NCBI GenBank assembly: GCA_964547995.1
Contig: CAZJRB010000073.1
Coordinates: forward strand, 1-37,054
Direction of reading: 5' to 3'
Length of the DNA: 37,054 nucleotides
DNA from: CAZJRB01 sp964547995
Lineage (GTDB): Bacteria > Planctomycetota > Planctomycetia > Pirellulales > Thermoguttaceae
The notes below the pieces were generated by a model. It saw only the letters and a program-made list of their open reading frames with translations, had not been told where the DNA came from and made no database searches. Shown one piece after another: positions 22,828 to 29,856 of this stretch. The stretch's first letter is position 1; the number at the start of each line of letters is the position of its first letter. A program made the translations under genes and the position numbers.

Positions 22828-24666
22828 TTATGGCGAATCCTCCGACTGCGTACAGATCACGCGGAAGCCCAGGTAGTTGCGCGATTGGCTAGGCGTGCAG
22901 CAACTGCGAAACGCGGACCGGCATCGCTCCAAATGCGCCTCAAAACCACCGCCGCGATGGACGCGGCCTGAGCCTGTGCGAGGACCGACTGGGTCGTCCG
23001 TTGGCGACTGCGCGTAGAAGTCCTTCCCATGCAAATCGGCACACCATTCCCATACGTTCCCGTTCATATCGTGTAGCCCCCAGGAATTCGGTTGTCTCTG
23101 CCCAACCGGATGCGTCTTACCGCCCGAGTTTTCCTTGAACCAAGCATGTTGCCCGAGGTGCGCCGGATCATCCCCGAAGCTATAGGCCGCGGTCCTTCCC
23201 GCGCGGCAGGCGTACTCCCACTGCGCTTCAGTTGGAAGTCCAAACTGTTTTCCTTCCTTCCCAAATGCCGAGTTCAGCTTCGTCAGGAACGTCTGAACCT
23301 GGTCCCAACTCACCCGCTCGACGGGATTCATCGGCCCCTTGTTGCCTGACGGATTGTTACCCATCATCGCCTGCCATTGAGCCTGCGTCGTTTCGTACTT
23401 TCCCAGATAGAACGACTTGCTGATCTTCACGCGATGTTGCGGTGCCTCCGTCGGAATCTTGCCGACAGCCCAACTGTCTCCATGGCCCTTTGCTTTCGCA
23501 ATCGCCTTTTGCCGTTCCGCTTCCGACGATCCCATCACGAATTCCCCTGCTGGGATCAACACGAACTCCATTTTCACACCGCCGGGCAAATCGATGGTGA
23601 GTTGCTTCGGGCGTTCAGGTTGCTTTGCCTTCGCGGGCGAGGATTCCGCGACCTTGGCAATTTCTTCCAGCCGCTTGTCGATTCTCAGCCGCGTAAGACC
23701 GGTGAGAGTGCCGGAGCCGGCCTTCTCGTACCAGAATCCGGCACGGCTCAGAAGTGCCCGCTTCTCCGTCCCCTTCTTTCCCTCGGCCAGGTCCCACCAC
23801 CCATCAGCGAGCTTGACCTGGTTGGTCGGTTCGGCGGGAGCGGTACGTTCCAACTGAGCCAGTGTGGCCAACCCTGCGTCACTACATTTCGCTAAATAAG
23901 GTAATCCGCGCTTCCAATTGCCGTGCGAGAAACAGTACGACCGGCCCACCACAAGATTCGCCTCAGCATCATCAGGATTCGCACGAACAGCAGCCAAGGC
24001 ACCCTCGAGTTTCTTGTGCTCCGCATGGAGTTTCTGGATCTCCCGGCTTCGGTCAAGCATCTGCTTGTGAAGATCGCCAGCGCGTGCGCGTTGAGCGGCC
24101 CGGCAGGCCAGCGCGGCGATATACTCGGCGTAGTCGAATCGCTGCGAAGCTATCGCCTGATCGATGTACGTGTTCGAGGCTTCCGCAAGCGAGGAGACCC
24201 GTTCGGATGTTTTGGCTTTCTCTGCAACGGCCTTAAGCATCTTGCCTTTGGTGGTTATTGGGTCGATCTGGTAATCGTCTGCGATCCGATCGATCAGTTT
24301 GCACATCAACACGGCATCCCCAGCATCACTGGCCAGTTCCATGGCCTTGCGCAATAGGACGAACTTGTCGGTGGGCTTCTCGGTCTCAGTGACCAATTCC
24401 AGGAATTCCTTGACCAGTTTCAGCTTATCCTCATCCGTGCGCTCCTTGTGCAGGTTATAGATGTCGGCAAGCGTATCAAGCACTTTCTGCTGTTCGGTTT
24501 GCGGCGGGGCCGGAAGTCTTGCCTTGGCTTGGTCGGACGCAAGTGGGTCGGCCTGAGCGAACAGCAAAATGCTTGGTGCTGCCAAAACCGCCAGTGCGAC
24601 AGCTACGCACACAGACCTGCCGTGGAGACATCCCCAGATCCGGTAAGATACAGATTCACCACACAT
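22828..24666 (-). CDS. Secreted FGE-sulfatase-domain protein
   Basis: The 612-residue protein starts at ATG 24666 (GGGAG nine bases upstream; a TTG three codons earlier lacks a site). A signal segment (VCVAVALAVLAAPSILLFAQ) leads. Residues about 45-350 form a helical module (FVLLRKAMELASDAGDAVLM; KLADGWWDLAEGKKGTEKRA) shared almost line for line with the protein at 26428. Residues about 365-610 are an FGE-sulfatase fold (MEFVLIPAGEFVMGSSEAER, FYLGKYETTQAQWQAMMGNN, GLPTEAQWEYACRAG, WGLHDMNGNVWEWCADL, GFRVI). In this family true FGE enzymes activate sulfatases, but many members are binding domains. Whether the oxidising Cys pair is present was not resolved. Confidence 0.9.
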   Translation of the reverse strand: MCGESVSYRIWGCLHGRSVCVAVALAVLAAPSILLFAQADPLASDQAKARLPAPPQTEQQKVLDTLADIYNLHKERTDEDKLKLVKEFLELVTETEKPTDKFVLLRKAMELASDAGDAVLMCKLIDRIADDYQIDPITTKGKMLKAVAEKAKTSERVSSLAEASNTYIDQAIASQRFDYAEYIAALACRAAQRARAGDLHKQMLDRSREIQKLHAEHKKLEGALAAVRANPDDAEANLVVGRSYCFSHGNWKRGLPYLAKCSDAGLATLAQLERTAPAEPTNQVKLADGWWDLAEGKKGTEKRALLSRAGFWYEKAGSGTLTGLTRLRIDKRLEEIAKVAESSPAKAKQPERPKQLTIDLPGGVKMEFVLIPAGEFVMGSSEAERQKAIAKAKGHGDSWAVGKIPTEAPQHRVKISKSFYLGKYETTQAQWQAMMGNNPSGNKGPMNPVERVSWDQVQTFLTKLNSAFGKEGKQFGLPTEAQWEYACRAGRTAAYSFGDDPAHLGQHAWFKENSGGKTHPVGQRQPNSWGLHDMNGNVWEWCADLHGKDFYAQSPTDDPVGPRTGSGRVHRGGGFEAHLERCRSAFRSCCTPSQSRNYLGFRVICTQSEDSP

Positions 24667-24726
24667 CGCATGCAACTCCCATTAGACGTGGTTTGCCGGT
24701 TCATCGTTACGATCTCCCGCGCGACC

Positions 24727-24754
24727 ATGATACCACAAACTCACGAAGATGTCT
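24727..24754 (-). promoter_or_regulatory. Probable promoter of FGE gene (minus strand)
   Basis: Reading the minus strand, TATCAT (24732-24727) is preceded by TGG (extended -10) and, 16 bases earlier, AGACAT, a poor -35. The stretch GTGGTATCATGG is shared with the promoter of the paralogue at 26383. Confidence 0.5.
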
Positions 24755-24771
24755 TCGTCCTACCGCCTGCG

Positions 24772-26321
24772 GGGTCTGCCACGATTTCATGGCGTCGTTA
24801 ATTGGCGGCTGGATTGGCACTTAGCCAGTAATCTTGCCACAGACGGCTGTTATCCAGACTGGACAGGGCCATGACTGCCTCGGCGTTGGGGCCGTCCCAG
24901 CGTTTTCCGGAGCCTTTGACCCTTGATGTGGTCGTTTTGCATTGGGCTTCGATTGGACCAGAGCCGATCTGCCAACCATGGGCGAGGAACTCGGGATAGC
25001 GAATCATCTCGCGACGCTCCGACATATAGCCCAGCAAACGGTCCACCGCGGCAAGGCCGGAGCCGCTTGCCGTCGAGCGATGGTCCGCGGCCATCTGCCA
25101 CGCCGCCGAGTAGCCTTCGTGTTTCAGTGTGTGCAGCATCTTATCAGCCCAGGCCGAGCCGTCGACGTCGTCTTCGTCGAACGTGTCGCGACGGGCGGCG
25201 TGAACATATTCACTGAGGTGATAGAAGTCCAAACCGATGTGATCCACCGTGCCGTGCAACTCCAGTTGGGCACGGATCCACGGCGCCCCGTCCACATTGG
25301 CAATCCGCTCGTCGGCCTCCTGCAATTCCACCGTCTTGGCGTCCCGCGCCATCAAGCGACCGGCCGCCTCGTGATTGCCTCGCGTGACCGACACGTGGCA
25401 ACGGGACTGCGTCTCATCGTAATGGGCAACCAGGCGAAACTCTTTCCAGGCATTGTCAGAACCTTGCTTGGCTCGCGCCAGAGGCTTGCACTTGCGTCCC
25501 TTGCAGCGGCGTTTTTCGCGAACCTTCTTCCGACGCGTCTTTTTCTCGTGGTCCGTGACCATGGGAACCTTGACGCCGTCGCAACTCACGTAAACCCTGG
25601 TTTTTCCATTATCTACGCTACAATCTCGTGCCTTCCAACCGGATTCGAGCGTTCCTTGTTGCAAGACGCGGAGCACCGACTTGCCTTCCGCCTCGACCAA
25701 CTGGCGAATCGTCTCGGCATTACTGTCGATCTGAGCAGCTCGCTTCAGATTGTCCGAGGTCTTTCGGAAACTGGCCGAAGACTGGTTCAGCCGGCAAATC
25801 AACTCCTTCGCACCTTGGCTCACGGTCGACTCCGCTTCGTCCAGCAAACGGTCGGTCATCGTGGATGCACCTTCCTCGCGGCAATGCCATCGAATCCGTC
25901 GCAAGCGAATCCGCCCGTTAATGGTCAATATCGTGTAAGGCTGCCTCCCTTTATTGCGTTTCCGCTTGCCCGTTGCGAGGCTGTTCGGAGGGGGAAAAGC
26001 GGCTTCCGCCGCGTCGACCTTCAACTGAGTTGCCTGTTCGAACGCCTTTCGCCGGAACTCGGCAAACAGGTCGCGAACCGTCTCTTCGCTGTCGCGAATG
26101 ATCCGACCGGCCGGCGCGTTGTCGACCGCATCGGCCACACCTTCGATAAGAATCTCCAACTCCGCACGCATCTGTTTCTTGAAAGCCTCTCGATCCATCT
26201 GGGGCGTCACCATCGTTCTCCTCGTTGAGTAATAGAAATGGCCGCGAGTCCCCCGTGGACACGCGTTTTCCTATCTTACTCAAGTCCCGCAGATGGCGCC
26301 AGGCGAAATTGTCAGACCCGA
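24772..26321 (-). mobile_element. ISKra4-family insertion sequence (complete)
   Basis: The element is about 1,550 bp. Imperfect ends: GGGTCTGCCACGATTTC at the left (24772) and, reverse-complemented at the right, GGGTCTGACAATTTC. CCTGCG occurs at both borders (24766-24771 and 26322-26327) and is a likely 6-bp target duplication. It holds one intact transposase gene and lies between the promoters of two divergent paralogous genes. Confidence 0.7.
24798..26213 (-). CDS. ISKra4-family transposase
   Basis: The 471-residue protein catalyses cut-and-paste or copying of the element. It has the ISKra4 layout: an N-terminal helical region, a basic KKTRRKKVREKRRCKGRKCK stretch, and a DDE core with Asp in YVSCDGVKVPMV, Asp in HIGLDFYHLSEYVH, and Glu in WQIGSGPIEAQCKTTTSRVK (the conserved GSGPIEA signature). 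The length is typical, and no frameshift is seen. The ATG at 26213 is used; the MDREAF five codons later is an alternative. All three acidic residues and both ends are present, so recent or current activity is possible. Confidence 0.92.
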   Translation of the reverse strand: MVTPQMDREAFKKQMRAELEILIEGVADAVDNAPAGRIIRDSEETVRDLFAEFRRKAFEQATQLKVDAAEAAFPPPNSLATGKRKRNKGRQPYTILTINGRIRLRRIRWHCREEGASTMTDRLLDEAESTVSQGAKELICRLNQSSASFRKTSDNLKRAAQIDSNAETIRQLVEAEGKSVLRVLQQGTLESGWKARDCSVDNGKTRVYVSCDGVKVPMVTDHEKKTRRKKVREKRRCKGRKCKPLARAKQGSDNAWKEFRLVAHYDETQSRCHVSVTRGNHEAAGRLMARDAKTVELQEADERIANVDGAPWIRAQLELHGTVDHIGLDFYHLSEYVHAARRDTFDEDDVDGSAWADKMLHTLKHEGYSAAWQMAADHRSTASGSGLAAVDRLLGYMSERREMIRYPEFLAHGWQIGSGPIEAQCKTTTSRVKGSGKRWDGPNAEAVMALSSLDNSRLWQDYWLSANPAAN

Positions 26322-26360
26322 CCTGCGTGGGCTGGATGCTGTTGAGGAAAAGGTGTTTGG

Positions 26361-26388
26361 TTGCAAAGTCTCGAATTCGTGGTATCAT
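26361..26388 (+). promoter_or_regulatory. Extended -10 promoter of LamG gene
   Basis: TTGCAA (26361-26366), a 16-base spacer ending in TGG, then TATCAT (26383-26388). The start codon at 26428 lies 40 bases further on. The box shares GTGGTATCATGG with the promoter of the divergent FGE paralogue. Confidence 0.7.
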
Positions 26389-26427
26389 GGCTGTAAGGTA
26401 AGGCCACTTCTGAGAGAGTTCTACGCA

Positions 26428-28164
26428 ATGCGTTGTCAACCTGTCTCGCACCGCACGTCCAGATGCCCCCAAAGCAGCCCTGCGTTCGCGCTTGCTGCCC
26501 TGGCCATTTTGGTAACGGCAGACGCATCGCTGTTCGCCCAAGCGGAGTCGCCTGGGACTGCCCAAGCGACGGGAAAACACACCGTTCCGCCCCAGGCCGA
26601 ACAGCAGAAGCGGCTGGACGTGCTGGACGAAATCTACGAACTGCAGAAGAAGCGGACTGACGAGGAGATGGGGAAACTCATCGAGGAACTTCTTGCCTCG
26701 GCCGACGAAAGCCGTGGCAAGCCGACCGATCGGTTCGTCTTGTTGCGCAAAGCCATGGAATTGGCCAGCGAGGTCGGAGACGCCGTTCTTACGATGGAAG
26801 TGGTCGATCGCATTGCGGCCGACTTTCAGATCGACCTGATGGTCACCAAGGGCAAGATGCTTCGCACGATCGCCTCGAACACCGAGACGAAGGAACGAAT
26901 CGCCTCGCTCGTGGAAGCCTCGAACGCGTACATCGACGACGCCATTGCGCAGAAGCGATTCGATTATGCCTTGAGTGTCGCCACGCTCGTCTACCGCGCT
27001 ACGCAAAGTGTGCAAGGCAAAGATTTCCGCAAGGACGCCCTTAAACAGCAGCGCGACGTTCAAAGGCTCCACGCGGATTATCAGAAACTCGCGGAGGCCG
27101 TGCGTGCGGTCCAGGCCAATCCAACCGACGCGGAAGCGAATCTGACGGCCGGACAATTGTACTGTTTCTCGTACGGCGATTGGGAGCGAGGGTTGCGCTT
27201 CCTTGCGCAGGGAAGCGATGCGACGTTGGCCGCGTTGGCCGATGCAGACCTTGCCACTCCGGTCGAATGGGCCAAACAGGCGAAGATCGGCGACGGATGG
27301 TGGGACCTGGCTGCGAAGAAGAAGGACGCCGAGAAGGACATTCTTTTGCGGCGTGCGGTCTTCTGGTACGAAAAGGCCCAATCGGCGGGCGTCGCCGGTT
27401 TGGCCAAGGTGAAGGTCGAGAAGCGGCTGGAGGAATTCGCGAATATGGAACAAGCGGCTGCCGAAGAGGAAGCGGGGAAGCCAAGCGGCACGGGACGTGG
27501 GACGAAGTCGGCGTTGCCCAACGGGGCGGTCGCCATCTACACTTTCGATAAGGCGACGATCGGCCGCAAAGGCGAGATCAATTTCACACGCGATCTCAGT
27601 GGCAAGTGGCGGCCAGCCGCGTTGATCGGCGGCGGTCTCGTCCAGGGCATTGCAGGCGAGGGTTTTGCAGTGACGGGCCGGGGCAACTACGTTGACCTGG
27701 GCATTCCGAACGCCCCGACGCCAAAGACCGTCTCCTTCTGGGCCAAGTCCGCGGCCGCCGCACCCCGCGACAAAATGCTCTTCGGCTACTGGAGCATGAA
27801 GGGTAGTCGCTTCTACATCGGCTTCAATGCTCGCGGTGCCCTGACTGTGGGCCTGGCGAACTCGGGGTGGGGTAGCGATCGTAACGACATCAAACTCGAC
27901 ACCAACTGGCACCATTACGTGGTTACGTATGACGGCTCGAAGATGACGTTGTACCTTGATGGGAAGCCCTGTATGACAAAGACGGCTTCGTACCAACCCA
28001 GGGGTCGCTACTTCCTTGGAACGGCCCAGAGGGACGAGGATCCGGAGAAGCGAGTCTTCACTGGGACGGTCGACGAATTTGTCATGTTCGACCGCGTCTT
28101 GGCGCCCAATGAACTCGGGAAGCTTTACGAAATAGGCAAGAATGGCAAGAGCCTGAAGCGGTAG
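26428..28164 (+). CDS. Secreted protein with LamG-type domain (paralogue of FGE protein)
   Basis: The 578-residue protein starts at ATG 26428, 40 bases after the promoter. A signal segment (AFALAALAILVTADASLFAQ) is followed by a helical module, residues about 45-345, nearly the same as in the FGE protein: DRFVLLRKAMELASEVGDAV, TKGKMLRTIASNTETKERIA, DGWWDLAAKKKDAEKDILLR, FWYEKA. Residues about 365-575 are a LamG/concanavalin-like beta-sandwich (GNYVDLGIPNAPTPKTVSFW; YVVTYDGSKMTLYLDGKPCM; GTVDEFVMFDRVL), which often binds sugars. No catalytic site is evident. The shared first half with a different second half shows domain swapping after duplication. Confidence 0.88.
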   Translation: MRCQPVSHRTSRCPQSSPAFALAALAILVTADASLFAQAESPGTAQATGKHTVPPQAEQQKRLDVLDEIYELQKKRTDEEMGKLIEELLASADESRGKPTDRFVLLRKAMELASEVGDAVLTMEVVDRIAADFQIDLMVTKGKMLRTIASNTETKERIASLVEASNAYIDDAIAQKRFDYALSVATLVYRATQSVQGKDFRKDALKQQRDVQRLHADYQKLAEAVRAVQANPTDAEANLTAGQLYCFSYGDWERGLRFLAQGSDATLAALADADLATPVEWAKQAKIGDGWWDLAAKKKDAEKDILLRRAVFWYEKAQSAGVAGLAKVKVEKRLEEFANMEQAAAEEEAGKPSGTGRGTKSALPNGAVAIYTFDKATIGRKGEINFTRDLSGKWRPAALIGGGLVQGIAGEGFAVTGRGNYVDLGIPNAPTPKTVSFWAKSAAAAPRDKMLFGYWSMKGSRFYIGFNARGALTVGLANSGWGSDRNDIKLDTNWHHYVVTYDGSKMTLYLDGKPCMTKTASYQPRGRYFLGTAQRDEDPEKRVFTGTVDEFVMFDRVLAPNELGKLYEIGKNGKSLKR

Positions 28165-28200
28165 GATTCGCTCAGATACACCTGCTGACAACCCACAATC

Positions 28201-28226
28201 GCGTGTGCCGGATGCTGGTGAGGGGG
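28201..28226 (+). repeat. GC-rich GCCGGATGCTGG repeat, copy 1
   Basis: GCGTGTGCCGGATGCTGGTG followed by AGGGGG. Related copies are at 29584, 29661 and 33036; a partial copy (GCGTGTGCCGGATG) lies at 28486-28499. Confidence 0.6.
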
Positions 28227-28253
28227 TGGAAGCGATTGCGGTTGCGAATGTCG

Positions 28254-28396
28254 GGCAGGATGTTGTGCTGTTCGTGGCCAACCGGTAGGTTGGCGGGCGA
28301 AGTGGGCGAAGAGTGTTCAATCGCGTCACTTTTGACGGCGTCAACCGGTAGGGAAGTAGGCCAGCGGGCATGCTATTGTGCTGTTCGTGGCCATCC
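28254..28396 (+). repeat. Two copies of the GGCAGGATGTTG repeat
   Basis: The first (28254-28309) is one of the longest copies: GGCAGGATGTTGTGCTGTTC, GTGGCCAACCGGTAGGTTGG, CGGGCGAAGTGGGC. The second (28366-28396) reads GGGCATGCTATTGTGCTGTT, CGTGGCCATCC. No gene lies in this 400-base stretch between the LamG and hydrolase genes; it is filled by repeats. Confidence 0.75.
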
Positions 28397-28410
28397 GCTT
28401 GTCGACCAAG

Positions 28411-28467
28411 CGGCGTGCCAAGAATTGAGTAACCTGATACAATGAATCGCAGCGGGGTGGCCCGTGG
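28411..28467 (+). repeat. Promoter-bearing dispersed repeat, copy 3
   Basis: TGCCAA, a 16-base spacer (GAATTGAGTAACCTGA), then TACAAT, ATGA and CGCAGCGGGGTGGCCCGTGGG. It lies 100 bases upstream of the alpha/beta hydrolase start and in the right direction to drive it. Confidence 0.75.
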
Positions 28468-28567
28468 GCGGCTTCCCACCCGGCTGCGTGTGCCGGATGA
28501 CCGTGCCGAGAGCGAAACAGCCACCACAGTCCACGATTGCGTAAACGAGACGAGAGGAACAGCCGCC

Positions 28568-29539
28568 ATGTTGAAACCCACGCCGTTGTTTTGGGCGATC
28601 CCGCTTGTTGTGGTCCTTTCGGTTGCCTCGGCCGAGCCGCCGGTCGCCAATTCTGCTGGCACTAAAATCCCAGGCACGGAGTACACGCGGAAGGCTGACG
28701 TGATCTACGGACGCAAACATGGCGTTGCCTTGACTATGGACGTGATCCTTCCACCGAAGCCCAACGGCGCGGCAGTAATCTGGGTGGTCAGCAGTGGCTT
28801 CAACTCACATCACTCCTGGATCGAAGGACCGCAGTTCGCCAAGAACATGAGCATGCTTCTGGATCGCGGATACACGATCTTTGCGGTGGTTCACGGCAGT
28901 GTTCCGAGATTCACGGTCCCGGAATACTATGGCGACATTCGTCGAGCCATACGCTTCATTCGTCATCACGCGAAGTCATACGGCATCGCCCCAACCCGAA
29001 TTGGCATCTCGGGGGCGTCCGCTGGTGGCGTCATCTCGTTGATGATGGGTGCCGCCGCCGAAGAGGGCAACCCGGAGGCACGCGATCCGGTCGACCGCGA
29101 ATCGACTCGACTTCAGGCGGTCGCCTGTTTCTATCCCGCGAGCGACCTGCTCAACTTCCAAGAGGAAGGGCAGAACGTGATTCCCATCGCCACGAGGTGT
29201 GGCCACGCAGCGTCGTACAAGTTCTGCGACTTCGACCAAGAGACGAAGGTCTACGTCCCGATCACGGATTCCCAGCGGATCGACGAACTGCTGGCCGAGT
29301 ACTCGCCTATCACTCACGTCACGGCCGATGATCCCCCGATGCTGATCGTCCATGGCGATGCCGACAGACTCGTCCCGCTCTTTCAGGCATCGAAGATGAT
29401 CGACAAGCTCAAGGCCGCCGGCGCGAAGGCGGAACTCGTGATCGCCAAAGGCAAAGGGCACAGCTGGAAGGACATGTGGACCAACGAAATGCGCTATATC
29501 GCCGATTGGTTTGATGTGCATCTCGCGGCGCCGAAGTAG
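28568..29539 (+). CDS. Secreted alpha/beta hydrolase (BD-FAE-type esterase)
   Basis: The 323-residue protein starts at ATG 28568, where a signal peptide begins (LFWAIPLVVVLSVASAEP); the frame is open up to 28442, but that part is repeat sequence. Catalytic parts: Ser151 in GISGASAGGVISL, Asp266 in VHGDADRLVP, His308 in GKGHSWKDMW, and an oxyanion region near WVVSSGFNSHHSWIE. The overall layout (early VALTMDVILPPKPNGAAVIW strand pair) fits carbohydrate-esterase or bifunctional feruloyl/acetyl xylan esterase (BD-FAE) proteins. It likely releases ester groups from polysaccharides outside the cytoplasm. The substrate is not evident from sequence. Confidence 0.9.
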   Translation: MLKPTPLFWAIPLVVVLSVASAEPPVANSAGTKIPGTEYTRKADVIYGRKHGVALTMDVILPPKPNGAAVIWVVSSGFNSHHSWIEGPQFAKNMSMLLDRGYTIFAVVHGSVPRFTVPEYYGDIRRAIRFIRHHAKSYGIAPTRIGISGASAGGVISLMMGAAAEEGNPEARDPVDRESTRLQAVACFYPASDLLNFQEEGQNVIPIATRCGHAASYKFCDFDQETKVYVPITDSQRIDELLAEYSPITHVTADDPPMLIVHGDADRLVPLFQASKMIDKLKAAGAKAELVIAKGKGHSWKDMWTNEMRYIADWFDVHLAAPK

Positions 29540-29583
29540 GTGATCGGAGGTTGCTATGGCCAGTGTCCCAAGTTCGTTTTCAA

Positions 29584-29685
29584 CGCCCGCCCGCGTGGCC
29601 GGATGCTGGTGAGGGGGAGTGCGAGGTGAGTTCGGTTGTGATGGGGGCCAGCTTGGCAACCCGCCCGCCCGCGTGGGCTGGATGC
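29584..29685 (+). repeat. GC-rich GCCGGATGCTGG repeat, copies 2 and 3
   Basis: 29584-29617: CGCCCGCCCGCGTGGCCGGA, TGCTGGTGAGGGGG. 29661-29685: CCGCCCGCCCGCGTGGGCTG, GATGC. The 317-base gap before the methyltransferase-PQQ gene holds these repeats and that gene's promoter, and nothing else recognised. Confidence 0.6.
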
Positions 29686-29771
29686 CGACGGCATTATCAA
29701 GATCGATGCGATAGCTGGCGAGCGGATCGTTTTTCGCAACCGTGACGGAGGTGCCCCGTGAGCCTTGAAAG

Positions 29772-29799
29772 TTGCATCTGTGTACCGTTGTGATATAGT
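29772..29799 (+). promoter_or_regulatory. Extended -10 promoter of methyltransferase-PQQ gene
   Basis: TTGCAT (29772-29777), a 16-base spacer ending TGA, then TATAGT (29794-29799). The spacing and extended box match the promoter at 26361. The start codon lies 57 bases downstream. Confidence 0.65.
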
Positions 29800-29856
29800 G
29801 AACTTCTTAATCCACCAAGACTTCAACGTCCCTGTAGGAATGGAAGGCACTTGATC

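Noticed and set aside
24942..26228. Long plus-strand open frame within the insertion sequence
   Set aside because: It is the shadow of the ISKra4 transposase, which has the family motifs on the minus strand.
25951..28686. A 911-codon open frame on the minus strand
   Set aside because: It runs antisense through the LamG gene and over the IS border, with low-quality composition; the plus-strand gene has a signal peptide, a known domain and a paralogue.
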